From the NCBI RefSeq assembly GCF_001625325.1, contig NZ_JRQQ01000015.1:1-56741 (forward strand): 56,741 nt of DNA. The letters run 5' to 3'. Each line of letters opens with the position of its first letter. Position 1 is the first letter of the stretch. A program made the translations under genes and the position numbers. This DNA is from Croceicoccus estronivorus (GTDB lineage Bacteria; Pseudomonadota; Alphaproteobacteria; Sphingomonadales; Sphingomonadaceae). Below the pieces are notes generated by a model that was given only the letters and a program-made list of their open reading frames with translations, was not told the DNA's origin and did not search any database. Of the stretch, positions 43,402 through 51,583 are shown one piece after another.

Positions 43402-43980
43402 ATGAACAAGGCAGCTGCGATGCCGCGCCGGGAATCGAACAAGGCGCGCATTCGTGCGGCTATAATCCGCGCAGGTGTGGCAAAGTTCGCGGACAAGGGG
43501 ATCAGCGCCGCGACGATGGACGAAATCGCGGAACAGGCGAAAGTCAGCCGGGCCACCCTGTTCAATTACTTCCCCAGCAAGGCGGAAATCGTCGGCGCGA
43601 TCATCAGGCAGATGGATGACGGTTTCGTTGCGCAGGTCGACCACTTTGCCGCACTGGATATGCCTGTGGCGGCGCGGGTCGAGGAATTGTTCCGGGCGAG
43701 CGGTCGGGATCTTGAAAGCCGCGGAAAGAAGTTTCGCCCACTGGTCGGCATATCGGAACAGGGATGGGGCGAGGATGTCGGCGCACGGCGCTTCCGACGG
43801 TTGAATGACGCGTTCGAGCGTCTGGTTCACGATGTGCCGGAGCAGGATCTGGTCGCTTATGCGGAGGTTCTTACCGGGGCATATATCGGTATCGTCCATA
43901 ACTGGCGGTTTGAGTCGGACTATCCGCTGGAAACGCGGCTGGCGGAAGCCGCCCGGCTGATTATGAGATCGTTTAAGTAG
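43402..43980 (+). CDS. TetR-family transcriptional regulator
   Basis: The 192-residue protein has an N-terminal DNA-binding domain, NKARIRAAIIRAGVAKFADKG, and a helix-turn-helix ending in VSRATLFNYFPSKAEIVGAI at about residues 50-70. A helical ligand domain with no recognised signature follows. It stands 86 bases upstream of the amidohydrolase-Rieske-acyl-CoA dehydrogenase operon, in the same direction. The gap contains a perfect TAGACT-TT-AGTCTA dyad, so it probably represses this catabolic operon until the substrate or its CoA ester appears. The phaC promoter on the other side could be a second target. Confidence 0.9.
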   Translation: MNKAAAMPRRESNKARIRAAIIRAGVAKFADKGISAATMDEIAEQAKVSRATLFNYFPSKAEIVGAIIRQMDDGFVAQVDHFAALDMPVAARVEELFRASGRDLESRGKKFRPLVGISEQGWGEDVGARRFRRLNDAFERLVHDVPEQDLVAYAEVLTGAYIGIVHNWRFESDYPLETRLAEAARLIMRSFK

Positions 43981-44028
43981 ATTGAATTCAATACGAAATT
44001 TAAGCGCTTGCATTCCGCTGAAAAATAA

Positions 44029-44042
44029 TAGACTTTAGTCTA
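44029..44042. promoter_or_regulatory. TAGACT-TT-AGTCTA dyad ahead of the catabolic operon
   Basis: Perfect 6-bp arms around two bases lie in a markedly AT-rich 86-base gap between the TetR gene and the amidohydrolase gene. The position, 24 bases before the ATG, suits a repressor site overlapping the promoter or early transcript. The TetR gene just upstream is the natural candidate regulator. Confidence 0.55.
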
Positions 44043-44066
44043 AATTTTTACAGCGGGGAGAGGGCT

Positions 44067-44942
44067 ATGGGCCTGCCGAAAGATGTGGGTGTCATTGACA
44101 CGATGATGGGCATTCCGACGCGGGAGGACCGCTCGGACTGGTATGATAATTTCCGGCCGCTTCTGCGTGATGCGGAAAGTTTGCAAGCCTTCGAAATGCC
44201 CGCGCAATATATGTTCAAGGGCGTGCCGGACATTGGCGATTGTGACGATTACATCGCCTGGACCGTCGAACAGATGGACCGTTACAACATCGACAAGGCG
44301 ATGGTCGGGCTGGACGATCGCTGGTCCAAGACCACGCTGGAGGCCAAGGAGCGTTTCCCGGACCGCTTCTTCTTCGACGTACCGGCCGACCCGAACGGCG
44401 GCATGGAAGAAGTGCGCCGGATCAAGCGGCTTCACCGCGATTACGGGATCAAGGCGGTCAGCGTCTTTCCTTGTGGCACATTCCCGCAGGTTGCGATCGA
44501 CCACAAGTATATGTTCCCGCTCTACGCCGCTTGTGTCGAAATGGATGTCCCGATGGTCATCAATGCAGGCGTGCCCGGCCCGCGCGTGCCGATGTCGCCG
44601 CAGAAGGTCGAGCGGCTGGATGAAATCTGCTGGTTCTTCCCCGATTTGCGCATAGTCATGCGGCACGGGGCCGAACCATGGGACGAACTGGCCGTGAAGC
44701 TGATGCTGAAATGGCCGAACCTTTACTATTCGACCAGTGCCTTCGCCCCGCGGCATCTGCCGAAATCCATCATCGATTTCGCCAATACCCGCGGTTCGGA
44801 TAAAGTGATTTACGCGGGATATTTCCCCATGGGCCTCAGCCTCGAACGCATTTTCAGGGAGCTGAACGATCTGCCCATCAAGGACGAGGTCTGGCCAAAG
44901 TTCCTGCGCGATAATGCGCGTCGTGTGTTCAAGCTGGATTGA
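44067..44942 (+). CDS. Amidohydrolase-like (PF04909 type) protein without the usual metal ligands
   Basis: This 291-residue protein has the TIM-barrel layout of the ACMSD-type amidohydrolase_2 family, including IVMRHGAEPWDELAV with H200 and a C-terminal ARRVFKLD. The expected N-terminal HxH is DTMMG (residues 11-15), the histidine expected near residue 167 is in NAG, and the late aspartate of the usual SDYP motif is replaced in AGYFP near residue 251. It may be metal-independent, a lactonase-like or ring-opening enzyme of a distinct subgroup, or non-catalytic. A GGGGAGAGGG ribosome site supports the ATG. It leads an operon with a Rieske oxygenase, 12 bases apart. Confidence 0.85.
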   Translation: MGLPKDVGVIDTMMGIPTREDRSDWYDNFRPLLRDAESLQAFEMPAQYMFKGVPDIGDCDDYIAWTVEQMDRYNIDKAMVGLDDRWSKTTLEAKERFPDRFFFDVPADPNGGMEEVRRIKRLHRDYGIKAVSVFPCGTFPQVAIDHKYMFPLYAACVEMDVPMVINAGVPGPRVPMSPQKVERLDEICWFFPDLRIVMRHGAEPWDELAVKLMLKWPNLYYSTSAFAPRHLPKSIIDFANTRGSDKVIYAGYFPMGLSLERIFRELNDLPIKDEVWPKFLRDNARRVFKLD

Positions 44943-44954
44943 GGAGAGACGGCC

Positions 44955-46073
44955 ATGAGCGAGACTGAAACCCTGGTTACCGATGCCCGCACGGCGCCAG
45001 TGGCGACCTGGCAGGTCGTGGGTGCGATGAGCCCTGAAGAACGCGCGGCCTGGCGTATGGCCGACATCGAGAATAATGTCGGCGCGGCAGAGCGTGGTGC
45101 GGACCGGCTGCCTTTCGGGGTTGGCTGGTATGCCGCCTGCTATTCGGACGAGATTGCCGTGGGCGAAGTCAAGCGGCTGCGCGCCTTCGGCAAGGAACTC
45201 GCGATGTGGCGCGGGGAAGATGGCAAGGTTCGCATCGTCGATGCCTATTGTAAACACCTGGGCGCACACATGGCCTATGGCGGCAAAGTTTCCGGCAACA
45301 TGCTGGAATGTCCGTTCCATGCCTGGCGCTATGACGAGGAAGGGTCGGTCAAGGAAATCCCCTATGCCCGGACCATTCCGCCACAGGCCAAGCGTCCTTG
45401 CGGTGGCTGGCCGACGGAGGAAGGCAGCGGTTTCATCTGGTTCTGGTATCACCCCAATGGCGAGCCGCCAGAATGGGAGCGCGTGGATTTTCCCGATGTC
45501 GGCAGCGATGAATGGACGGAATTCGACCGTTACGACTGGATCGTGCATGCTCCGTTGCAGTTTCTGGCGGAAAATTCGGCGGACACGGCCCACTTCCGGT
45601 ATGTGCACGGTACGGCGACCTTCCCGGATGCGGATATCAAGTTCGACGGCATTCGCCGCACGGGTGTGGTCGTAGCAAAGCTCGGCACGCCCAAGGGTGA
45701 GGTCGAAGGACGCATTACCAATGCCAATATCGGTCCGGGCCAGGCCTGGACGCGCTTCAGCGGCATTTCCGAGACTCTGTTGATCGCGGGCATGACACCG
45801 ATTGATCACGATGCGGTCCGCGTACGGTTTGCCTTCACCCAGCCCAAGACACAGGCGGAAGGGCCGATGGCAGGGCTGGCCAAGGCATTGATCCGCGATA
45901 TCGTGAAGCAGTTCGATCAGGACAAGGTCGTCTGGGATCGCCAGCGTTTCGTTGAAAAGGCGCTGATTTGTGACGGCGACGGGCCGATCGCCGATTTCCG
46001 CCGCTGGTATTACCAGTTCTACGCCGAATGGGGTGGCCGTAACGGGCCTCCTCAGGCCGTCGCGGCGGAATAA
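44955..46073 (+). CDS. Rieske non-haem iron oxygenase, alpha subunit (KshA-like)
   Basis: The 372-residue protein has Rieske motifs CKHLGAH (C99, H101) and CPFHAWRYD (C119, H122), and the mononuclear iron site ENSADTAHFRYVHG with D210, H213 and H218. This pattern is shared with 3-ketosteroid 9-alpha-hydroxylase and related enzymes. It probably hydroxylates a polycyclic or terpenoid substrate. The first 50 residues are longer than in most relatives. It needs a reductase that is not encoded in the window. It is followed after eight bases by acyl-CoA dehydrogenase genes. The exact substrate is unknown. Confidence 0.92.
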   Translation: MSETETLVTDARTAPVATWQVVGAMSPEERAAWRMADIENNVGAAERGADRLPFGVGWYAACYSDEIAVGEVKRLRAFGKELAMWRGEDGKVRIVDAYCKHLGAHMAYGGKVSGNMLECPFHAWRYDEEGSVKEIPYARTIPPQAKRPCGGWPTEEGSGFIWFWYHPNGEPPEWERVDFPDVGSDEWTEFDRYDWIVHAPLQFLAENSADTAHFRYVHGTATFPDADIKFDGIRRTGVVVAKLGTPKGEVEGRITNANIGPGQAWTRFSGISETLLIAGMTPIDHDAVRVRFAFTQPKTQAEGPMAGLAKALIRDIVKQFDQDKVVWDRQRFVEKALICDGDGPIADFRRWYYQFYAEWGGRNGPPQAVAAE

Positions 46074-46081
46074 GCGCGCTC

Positions 46082-47203
46082 ATGCAGTTCACATTTTCCG
46101 AAGACGAGACACTGCTCCAGCAGAGTGTCGCCGGTTTCTGCACGACGCATGGTAGTTCCGCATCCACCCGCAAGGTGATGGAGACCGAGGCCGGATACGA
46201 TTCCGCACTCTGGCGGGCTGTCATGGGCGAAATGGGGCTGGGCGGTATTGCGCTGCCCGCTCGCCATGGCGGGGCCGAGATGGGCCACGTGGGGCTTGCG
46301 ATCGCGATGATGGAGATGGGGCGTGTGCTGTTGCCTTCGCCCTATTTCTCCAGCGTCGGTATGGCCGCCCAGGCCATTCTGCTCGGCGGTACGGACGCAC
46401 AGAGGGATGCTCTGCTACCCTCTATTGCCACGGGTGAGTGCATCGCGGCACTGGCTTGGCGCGGTGCTGGTCGAGGGCACGAGCCCGATGTGCGGCTGGA
46501 CGATGCCCTGCGTCTTAATGGTGTGGCGGGCTTCGTACCTTTCGGACATGTGGCGGATCTGCTGGTGGTTGCCGCACGGCGGGAGAGCGGCGAAATCGTC
46601 CTTGTTGCGGTCCGTGCAAACACGCCCGGCGTCACTATCGAGCGGCACGTGTCGCTCGATCTGACACGGCCATTGGCCACGGTCCGTTTCGCGGGCGTGG
46701 TCTTGTCTCAGGACGATATCCTTGGTTCGGGTGAAGATGCAGCGGCGGCACTGGCGCGCACGCTGGATCTCGCGCGGATTGCCCTTGCCGCCGAACAGGC
46801 GGGCGGGGCCGAGGCAGTGCTGGACATGACAGTCGCCTACACCAAGGACAGGGTCCAGTTCGGTCGTCCCATCGGTAGCTTTCAGGCGCTCAAGCACCGG
46901 ATGGCGGACATGATGGTTGAGGTCGAAACGGCGAAAACGGGCGCATACTATGCTGCCTGTATCGTCGATGAAGGATCGGATGAACTGGAGGAGGCAGCCG
47001 CCATTGCAGCATCCTATTGCGGCGAGGCCTTCATGGGATGCAGCGGCAATGCGATCCAGTTGCACGGCGGGATCGGCTTTACGTGGGAGCACGACGCCCA
47101 CCTCTACTTCAAGCGGGCGCGAGCCGACGCGATGCTGTTGGGCGATGCCTATTCCCAACGTGAACGGATTGCCGGGATGATCGGCTTGGAAAAGGTGGCC
47201 TGA
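46082..47203 (+). CDS. Acyl-CoA dehydrogenase, first subunit of a likely heteromer
   Basis: The 373-residue FAD enzyme has the acyl-CoA dehydrogenase fold, with AYTKDRVQFGRPIGSFQALKH, which binds FAD, and LHGGIGFTWEHDAHLYFKRA near the end. Its N-terminal half lacks the usual SEPNAGSD-type substrate loop. Pairs of unlike FadE proteins encoded side by side form alpha2beta2 enzymes in steroid side-chain degradation (ChsE1-ChsE2 in Mycobacterium). The next gene, one base away, is the natural partner. It would oxidise the CoA ester of an oxygenated intermediate. Confidence 0.92.
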   Translation: MQFTFSEDETLLQQSVAGFCTTHGSSASTRKVMETEAGYDSALWRAVMGEMGLGGIALPARHGGAEMGHVGLAIAMMEMGRVLLPSPYFSSVGMAAQAILLGGTDAQRDALLPSIATGECIAALAWRGAGRGHEPDVRLDDALRLNGVAGFVPFGHVADLLVVAARRESGEIVLVAVRANTPGVTIERHVSLDLTRPLATVRFAGVVLSQDDILGSGEDAAAALARTLDLARIALAAEQAGGAEAVLDMTVAYTKDRVQFGRPIGSFQALKHRMADMMVEVETAKTGAYYAACIVDEGSDELEEAAAIAASYCGEAFMGCSGNAIQLHGGIGFTWEHDAHLYFKRARADAMLLGDAYSQRERIAGMIGLEKVA

Positions 47204-47204
47204 C

Positions 47205-48389
47205 ATGCGGACCGGTTTTACTCCCGAACAGGAGGCGTTCCGCCGGGAAGTCGCGGAATGGCTGGATGACCAGCTGTCCGGCCCGTTTGCCTCGATCCGC
47301 AATCTTGCGAGCATGAGCGCCATGATGCCCGAACGCCGAGAATGGGAAAGGGCGCTTGGCAAAGGCGGCTGGAGCGCGATCGGCTGGCCTGAGGAACATG
47401 GCGGTCGCGGCGCCAGCATTGCCGAGCAGGTGATCTTTGCCGAGGAATATGCCCGGGCAGGCGCGCCGGGGCGTATCGGGCATATCGGTGTTACCCTGGC
47501 CGGGCCGACGCTCATCCACTTCGGCACCGAAGAGCAGAAACGCCGGTTCCTGCCTGCGATCCTCAGCGGTGAAGAGCTGTGGGCACAGGGGTATTCCGAA
47601 CCCAACGCGGGCTCGGATCTCGCCAATATCCGGACAAAGGCGCGGCTGGAAGACGGCCCCAACGGCCTGGAGTGGGTGATCGAAGGGCAGAAAATCTGGA
47701 CCAGCCTGGCGCAATATGCGGAATGGATCTTCGTTCTGTGCCGGACGGAAGAGGGCAGCCAAGGGCCGAAAGGGCTGTCGTTCCTGCTCGTTCCGCTCGA
47801 TCAGCCCGGCGTGACCTTGCGGCCGATCCGCCAGATGACCGGCGATGCCGAATTCAACGAGACGTTCTTCGACGGTGCCCGCACAGCGGCAGCGAATGTG
47901 GTCGGGCAACCGGGCGAAGGGTGGAAAGTGGCCATGGGCCTGCTCTCGCACGAACGAGGCGCGTCTTCACTCGCCATCCAGATGACGTTTCGCAACGAAT
48001 TGCAGAAGATCATCGCAGCGGCGAACGCAAACGGCGCGGCGCGCGATCCCCTTATCCGGCAACGTATCGCCACTGCTCATGCCGGGCTGAAGCTGATGCG
48101 CTTCAATGCCCTGCGCACCTTGTCGAAGGGCGACAACGAGATGCTCTCGCGTGAATCCTTCATTCACAAAATCTACTGGGGCACCTGGCACAAGAAGCTG
48201 GGCGAACTGGCGATGGATGTCGTGGGTGCGCCGGGCCTGATCGCGGAAGGTGATGCTTACGCCTTCGGAGAACTTCCGCAGATATACCTCTATACGCGGT
48301 CGGAAACGATCCATGGCGGAACCAATCAGATCCAGCGCAATATCATTGCCGAGCGCGGCCTGGGCTTGCCCCGCGAACCGCGTGGGTGA
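47205..48389 (+). CDS. Acyl-CoA dehydrogenase, second subunit of a likely heteromer
   Basis: This 394-residue protein has the substrate and FAD loop GYSEPNAGSDLANIRTKA near residue 130, WTSLAQYAEWIFVLCRTE, and IHGGTNQIQRNIIAERGLGLPR at the C-terminus. It keeps the canonical FAD loop that its neighbour lacks, consistent with two different subunits sharing FAD sites. It is the last gene of the amidohydrolase-Rieske-dehydrogenase operon and starts two bases after the previous stop codon ends. It is convergent with an SDR gene. Confidence 0.92.
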   Translation: MRTGFTPEQEAFRREVAEWLDDQLSGPFASIRNLASMSAMMPERREWERALGKGGWSAIGWPEEHGGRGASIAEQVIFAEEYARAGAPGRIGHIGVTLAGPTLIHFGTEEQKRRFLPAILSGEELWAQGYSEPNAGSDLANIRTKARLEDGPNGLEWVIEGQKIWTSLAQYAEWIFVLCRTEEGSQGPKGLSFLLVPLDQPGVTLRPIRQMTGDAEFNETFFDGARTAAANVVGQPGEGWKVAMGLLSHERGASSLAIQMTFRNELQKIIAAANANGAARDPLIRQRIATAHAGLKLMRFNALRTLSKGDNEMLSRESFIHKIYWGTWHKKLGELAMDVVGAPGLIAEGDAYAFGELPQIYLYTRSETIHGGTNQIQRNIIAERGLGLPREPRG

Positions 48390-48416
48390 CATGTGCTGGC
48401 GTTGACGCGGGCTTTC

Positions 48417-49268
48417 CTATCCGGCGGACGTGTGCAGCAGTTGCCGTCCGTCCAGTGTGTGAACGGGAATGCCCAGTTCTTCCAGCAACGGCAGGCTGAC
48501 AGCTCGCCTTCCCGAAAGCATGCTTGCGGGGCGCGAGCAAAGGGCCAGCGCGGCTTCCGCCATGGCTTCCACCGGTTCGAGCGTCATATCCACGCTCAGG
48601 TCACCGGCCATTACGGCTCCTTCGCTTGCAACCCCTTCTACCGGGGCCAGCGTGTTGACGGCAATGTTGTGGGGGGCGAGTTCCGCCGCCATGCCGGTCG
48701 CCAATCGTTCGGTTGCGGCTTTGGTGGCGGCATAAAGCGTCGGCCCGGAGTGCTGATGGAACTGGACGTAACGGTCGGCCGGATCAAACGGGCCGGGTCC
48801 CGGATGGTCGGACGTGCCGCTCGAAATGTCGAGGATCCATCCTTCGCCCCGGTCGATCATCCCGGGCGCTACGGCGCTGGCGAGTTCCAGCGGGGCCAGT
48901 GTGTTCACTTCCAGAGCAAGGCGGATATGCCGTTCCACCAGCAGATGCGTTGGGCCGAACCGTGCCCAGGCGGCATTGTTCACGAGAATGTCGACCCGTC
49001 CGAAATGAGCCAGCGCACCTTCGACGATGGTGCGGCGGCTTTCCGGTTGGCCAAGATCGGCAACGATGGGAAAACACTCTCCCCCGTTTGCTTCGATGCG
49101 ATCCTGCGTCTTGCGCAGAGAGCCGGGCAGTTTCTCGCTTTCGTCCAGCGTTCGTGCGGTAATCACCACGCGCGCGCCCTCTGCGGCGAAACGGATCGCA
49201 ATCGCGGCACCAATTCCGCGGCTTGCGCCCGTGACAATCGCGACTCTATTCTCCAGCATACCCGGCAT
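48417..49268 (-). CDS. Short-chain dehydrogenase/reductase
   Basis: The 283-residue SDR has VTGASRGIGAAIA for NAD(P), NNAAWA, the catalytic serine in ISSGTSD and YAATKAATERLA with Y and K in place. About 12 extra residues lie between the serine and YxxxK, including PADRYVQFHQHSGP, which may shape the substrate pocket. AAGGG nine bases before the ATG at 49268 sets the start. It is divergent from the acyl-CoA synthetase gene and probably oxidises a hydroxyacyl or hydroxylated ring intermediate in the same pathway. Confidence 0.9.
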   Translation of the reverse strand: MPGMLENRVAIVTGASRGIGAAIAIRFAAEGARVVITARTLDESEKLPGSLRKTQDRIEANGGECFPIVADLGQPESRRTIVEGALAHFGRVDILVNNAAWARFGPTHLLVERHIRLALEVNTLAPLELASAVAPGMIDRGEGWILDISSGTSDHPGPGPFDPADRYVQFHQHSGPTLYAATKAATERLATGMAAELAPHNIAVNTLAPVEGVASEGAVMAGDLSVDMTLEPVEAMAEAALALCSRPASMLSGRRAVSLPLLEELGIPVHTLDGRQLLHTSAG

Positions 49269-49343
49269 GTCCGGCGACCCTTCCCATTCTGGCAATTTCT
49301 TCGTGGATGTTCGATCAGAAAATAGGGTGCTGGTCAATTTGGC

Positions 49344-49358
49344 ATTATGTTACATAAT
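49344..49358. promoter_or_regulatory. Palindrome in the SDR/acyl-CoA synthetase divergent promoter
   Basis: ATTATGT-T-ACATAAT is a perfect dyad in a strongly AT-rich 145-base region between two divergent catabolic genes. It could be an operator for a TetR-type or FadR-type regulator controlling both. It is not the same sequence as the dyad at 44029. Confidence 0.5.
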
Positions 49359-49413
49359 TGAAATATAAAAATTAATTTGAAATTTAAAGTTAGTGAAGGG
49401 GAGTAACCTGAGC

Positions 49414-51081
49414 GTGCAAATCGATCCTCGCGCCCCCGGCCTTACCGGCCCTGGAGAGCCTTTCGAAATCTGCGAGCAAGAGGTGAACGGGCGGCAGATG
49501 CGCGTTTTTGCCGGGGCGACCGGCAACTTGTCCGCCTTGTTCGCCACTATGCCGGGCAGGGGCGATACCGACTTCATCGTCGATGGAGAGCGGCGGATTT
49601 CCTATGCCGGGTTCCATGCCCTTGCGGGTTCGGTGGCAGCTGCCCTGACGGACGAATATGGCGTCCAGGTCGGGGACCGGATTGCTATTGCCATGCACAA
49701 CAGCCCGGAATGGATGATTGCCTTTGCCGCGCTGTCCGCGCTGGGCGCCATTCCCGTACTGATAAACAGTCGCGGTTCAGGCGAAGAGATGCGCTATTGC
49801 GCCGAAGATATCGCTGTATCGCTGATAATCGCCGATGTCCGTCGCGCCGAAAAGCTGGCGGAAGCCGGTTATCAGGGAAAGTCTCTGGTATTCGACGAGG
49901 CGATGCTGGGCGACATGGTCGCACGCTATCCTGATCAGGCGCTGCCGGACAGTTCGGCGGGTACCGACGATCCTGCCTGCATCCTGTTTACTTCCGGCAC
50001 GACCGGACGGCCCAAGGGCGCGATCATCTCGCACCGCGCGATGTTGACCGGCATCCTGATGGCGCAGCATGCAGGCGCGCGTTTTGCCGCGCGCATGGCT
50101 GCACAAATGGGAATCGACCCTGCGGCGATGATGGCTGGTCGTCCGCAATCGGCCATATTGCTGATCTTCCCCCTGTTCCACGTCAGCGGTTGCCAGTCGA
50201 TGTTTCTCGGCATCATTGCCCGTGGAGGAAAGATCGTCTTCCACAAGCGCTGGAACCCTGCCGAGGCACTGCGGCTGGTCGAAGAGGAAAAGATTACCGA
50301 GTTTACAGGCCCGCCCATGACCTTGTGGGATCTGTTGAACGAGCCGACGCGCGCGACGCGGGACCTGTCGACCATCGGATCGATTGCCAGCGGTGGTCAG
50401 GCGCTGGCGCCGAACTTGCTGGCGGCTTTGCAGGAAGCATTTCCCCGCCGGGTTTTCGGCGGCGGCTATGGCATGACCGAGACGACCGGCTCGGTCAGCC
50501 TTGCCATGGGTGACCTCTACACCGCGCGTCCGGAGTGTTCGGGTGTGGCGCACGATGTCGCCGAAATGCGCGTCGTGGACGAAAACGGTTCGGTGTTGCC
50601 TTCGGGGGAAGTGGGCGAAATCTGCGTGCGCGGCCCGATGGTGATGTTAGGATACTGGAACAGGCCGGAGGAAACGGCAGCGGCAATTGATGCCGATGGC
50701 TGGCTCAGGACCGGAGATCTCGGGACGATTGACGAGATCGGTTACGTGGCCATCGTTGATCGCAAGACCAATATGGTCATTTCCAAGGGCGAGAACATTT
50801 ATTGCGCTGAAGTGGAACGGGTAATTTCCGAACATCCCGACGTGGCCGATGTCGCTGCCTTCGGGATGCCGGACGAACGGCTGGGCGAAAGGCTGGCGGT
50901 GGCGGTAACGCCTGAAGCAGGGCGGGACCTGTCCGCCGATACCGTGCGCGAACACGTCCGTAAGCATCTGGCTGATTACAAGGTCCCGGCCGATGTCTAT
51001 TTCCGCGACACGCCGATGCCGCGCAATGCGACCGGCAAGGTGGACCGGTTGATCCTGCGTCACGAGATCGGACTGGCATGA
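49414..51081 (+). CDS. AMP-forming acyl-CoA synthetase
   Basis: The 556-residue enzyme has the ANL-family motifs: the P-loop FTSGTTGRPKGAIISH near residue 195, FGGGYGMTETTGS near residue 352, GWLRTGDLGTID, and the C-terminal hinge DRKTNMVISKGENIYCAEVE with the catalytic lysine NATGKVDR near the end. It activates a carboxylic acid to its CoA ester. I prefer GTG 49414, ten bases after AAGGGGAG; a GTG at 49393 would overlap that site. It is followed by a MaoC hydratase and an alpha/beta hydrolase in one operon. Chain length and substrate are not readable. Confidence 0.92.
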   Translation: MQIDPRAPGLTGPGEPFEICEQEVNGRQMRVFAGATGNLSALFATMPGRGDTDFIVDGERRISYAGFHALAGSVAAALTDEYGVQVGDRIAIAMHNSPEWMIAFAALSALGAIPVLINSRGSGEEMRYCAEDIAVSLIIADVRRAEKLAEAGYQGKSLVFDEAMLGDMVARYPDQALPDSSAGTDDPACILFTSGTTGRPKGAIISHRAMLTGILMAQHAGARFAARMAAQMGIDPAAMMAGRPQSAILLIFPLFHVSGCQSMFLGIIARGGKIVFHKRWNPAEALRLVEEEKITEFTGPPMTLWDLLNEPTRATRDLSTIGSIASGGQALAPNLLAALQEAFPRRVFGGGYGMTETTGSVSLAMGDLYTARPECSGVAHDVAEMRVVDENGSVLPSGEVGEICVRGPMVMLGYWNRPEETAAAIDADGWLRTGDLGTIDEIGYVAIVDRKTNMVISKGENIYCAEVERVISEHPDVADVAAFGMPDERLGERLAVAVTPEAGRDLSADTVREHVRKHLADYKVPADVYFRDTPMPRNATGKVDRLILRHEIGLA

Positions 51082-51091
51082 GGAGGCAGGC

Positions 51092-51583
51092 TTGACCGGC
51101 GGAGCGGGCGACCCGAGAGCATTCATCGCGGCACAAAAGGGGCGCAGCTACACTTCGGAATGGATGGAAATCGATCAGGAGATGATCGACGGCTTCGCCC
51201 AGACCACGCGCGATTTTGAATTTATCCACGTCGACCCCGTCCGGGCCGCCGAAACGCATCTGGGCGGGACGGTTGCGCATGGATTCCTCATTCTTTCACT
51301 GATCCCCCATCTGCGGGATTCCACGCAGATGCCGATTGTTCCCGGGGTGGTCATGGGCCTCAATTACGGGGTCGATCACGTGCGGTTTACCGCCCCGGTC
51401 CGCTCGGGCACCAAAGTGCGCGGTGTTTTCACTATCGCCGATACGGTGGAGAAGCTGCCTAATAACTTCCAGCAGACATTGGATATTGTGGTGGAACGGC
51501 AGGGCTTGGACAAGCCCGCGATGGTCGCGCGCTGGCTGGTTCATTTCGCCATTGCTGGCGACCGGGAAGCGGGCGAAGCATGA
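51092..51583 (+). CDS. MaoC-like enoyl-CoA hydratase
   Basis: This 163-residue single hot-dog domain protein has the hydratase-2 catalytic motif as DFEFIHVDPVRA (Asp and His near residues 41-47), followed by GGTVAHGFLILSLI. It would hydrate an enoyl-CoA to an (R)-hydroxyacyl-CoA. It starts with TTG at 51092, six bases after AGGAGG; no ATG or GTG is better placed. It lies ten bases after the acyl-CoA synthetase and overlaps the next gene by four bases. It is likely a beta-oxidation step for the CoA ester made upstream. Confidence 0.88.
   Translation: MTGGAGDPRAFIAAQKGRSYTSEWMEIDQEMIDGFAQTTRDFEFIHVDPVRAAETHLGGTVAHGFLILSLIPHLRDSTQMPIVPGVVMGLNYGVDHVRFTAPVRSGTKVRGVFTIADTVEKLPNNFQQTLDIVVERQGLDKPAMVARWLVHFAIAGDREAGEA

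Noticed and set aside
44040-45809. 589-codon open frame on the minus strand opposite the amidohydrolase and Rieske genes
   Set aside because: The plus strand encodes motif-bearing proteins with good ribosome sites; the antisense frame has no recognisable domain and spans the gene boundary.
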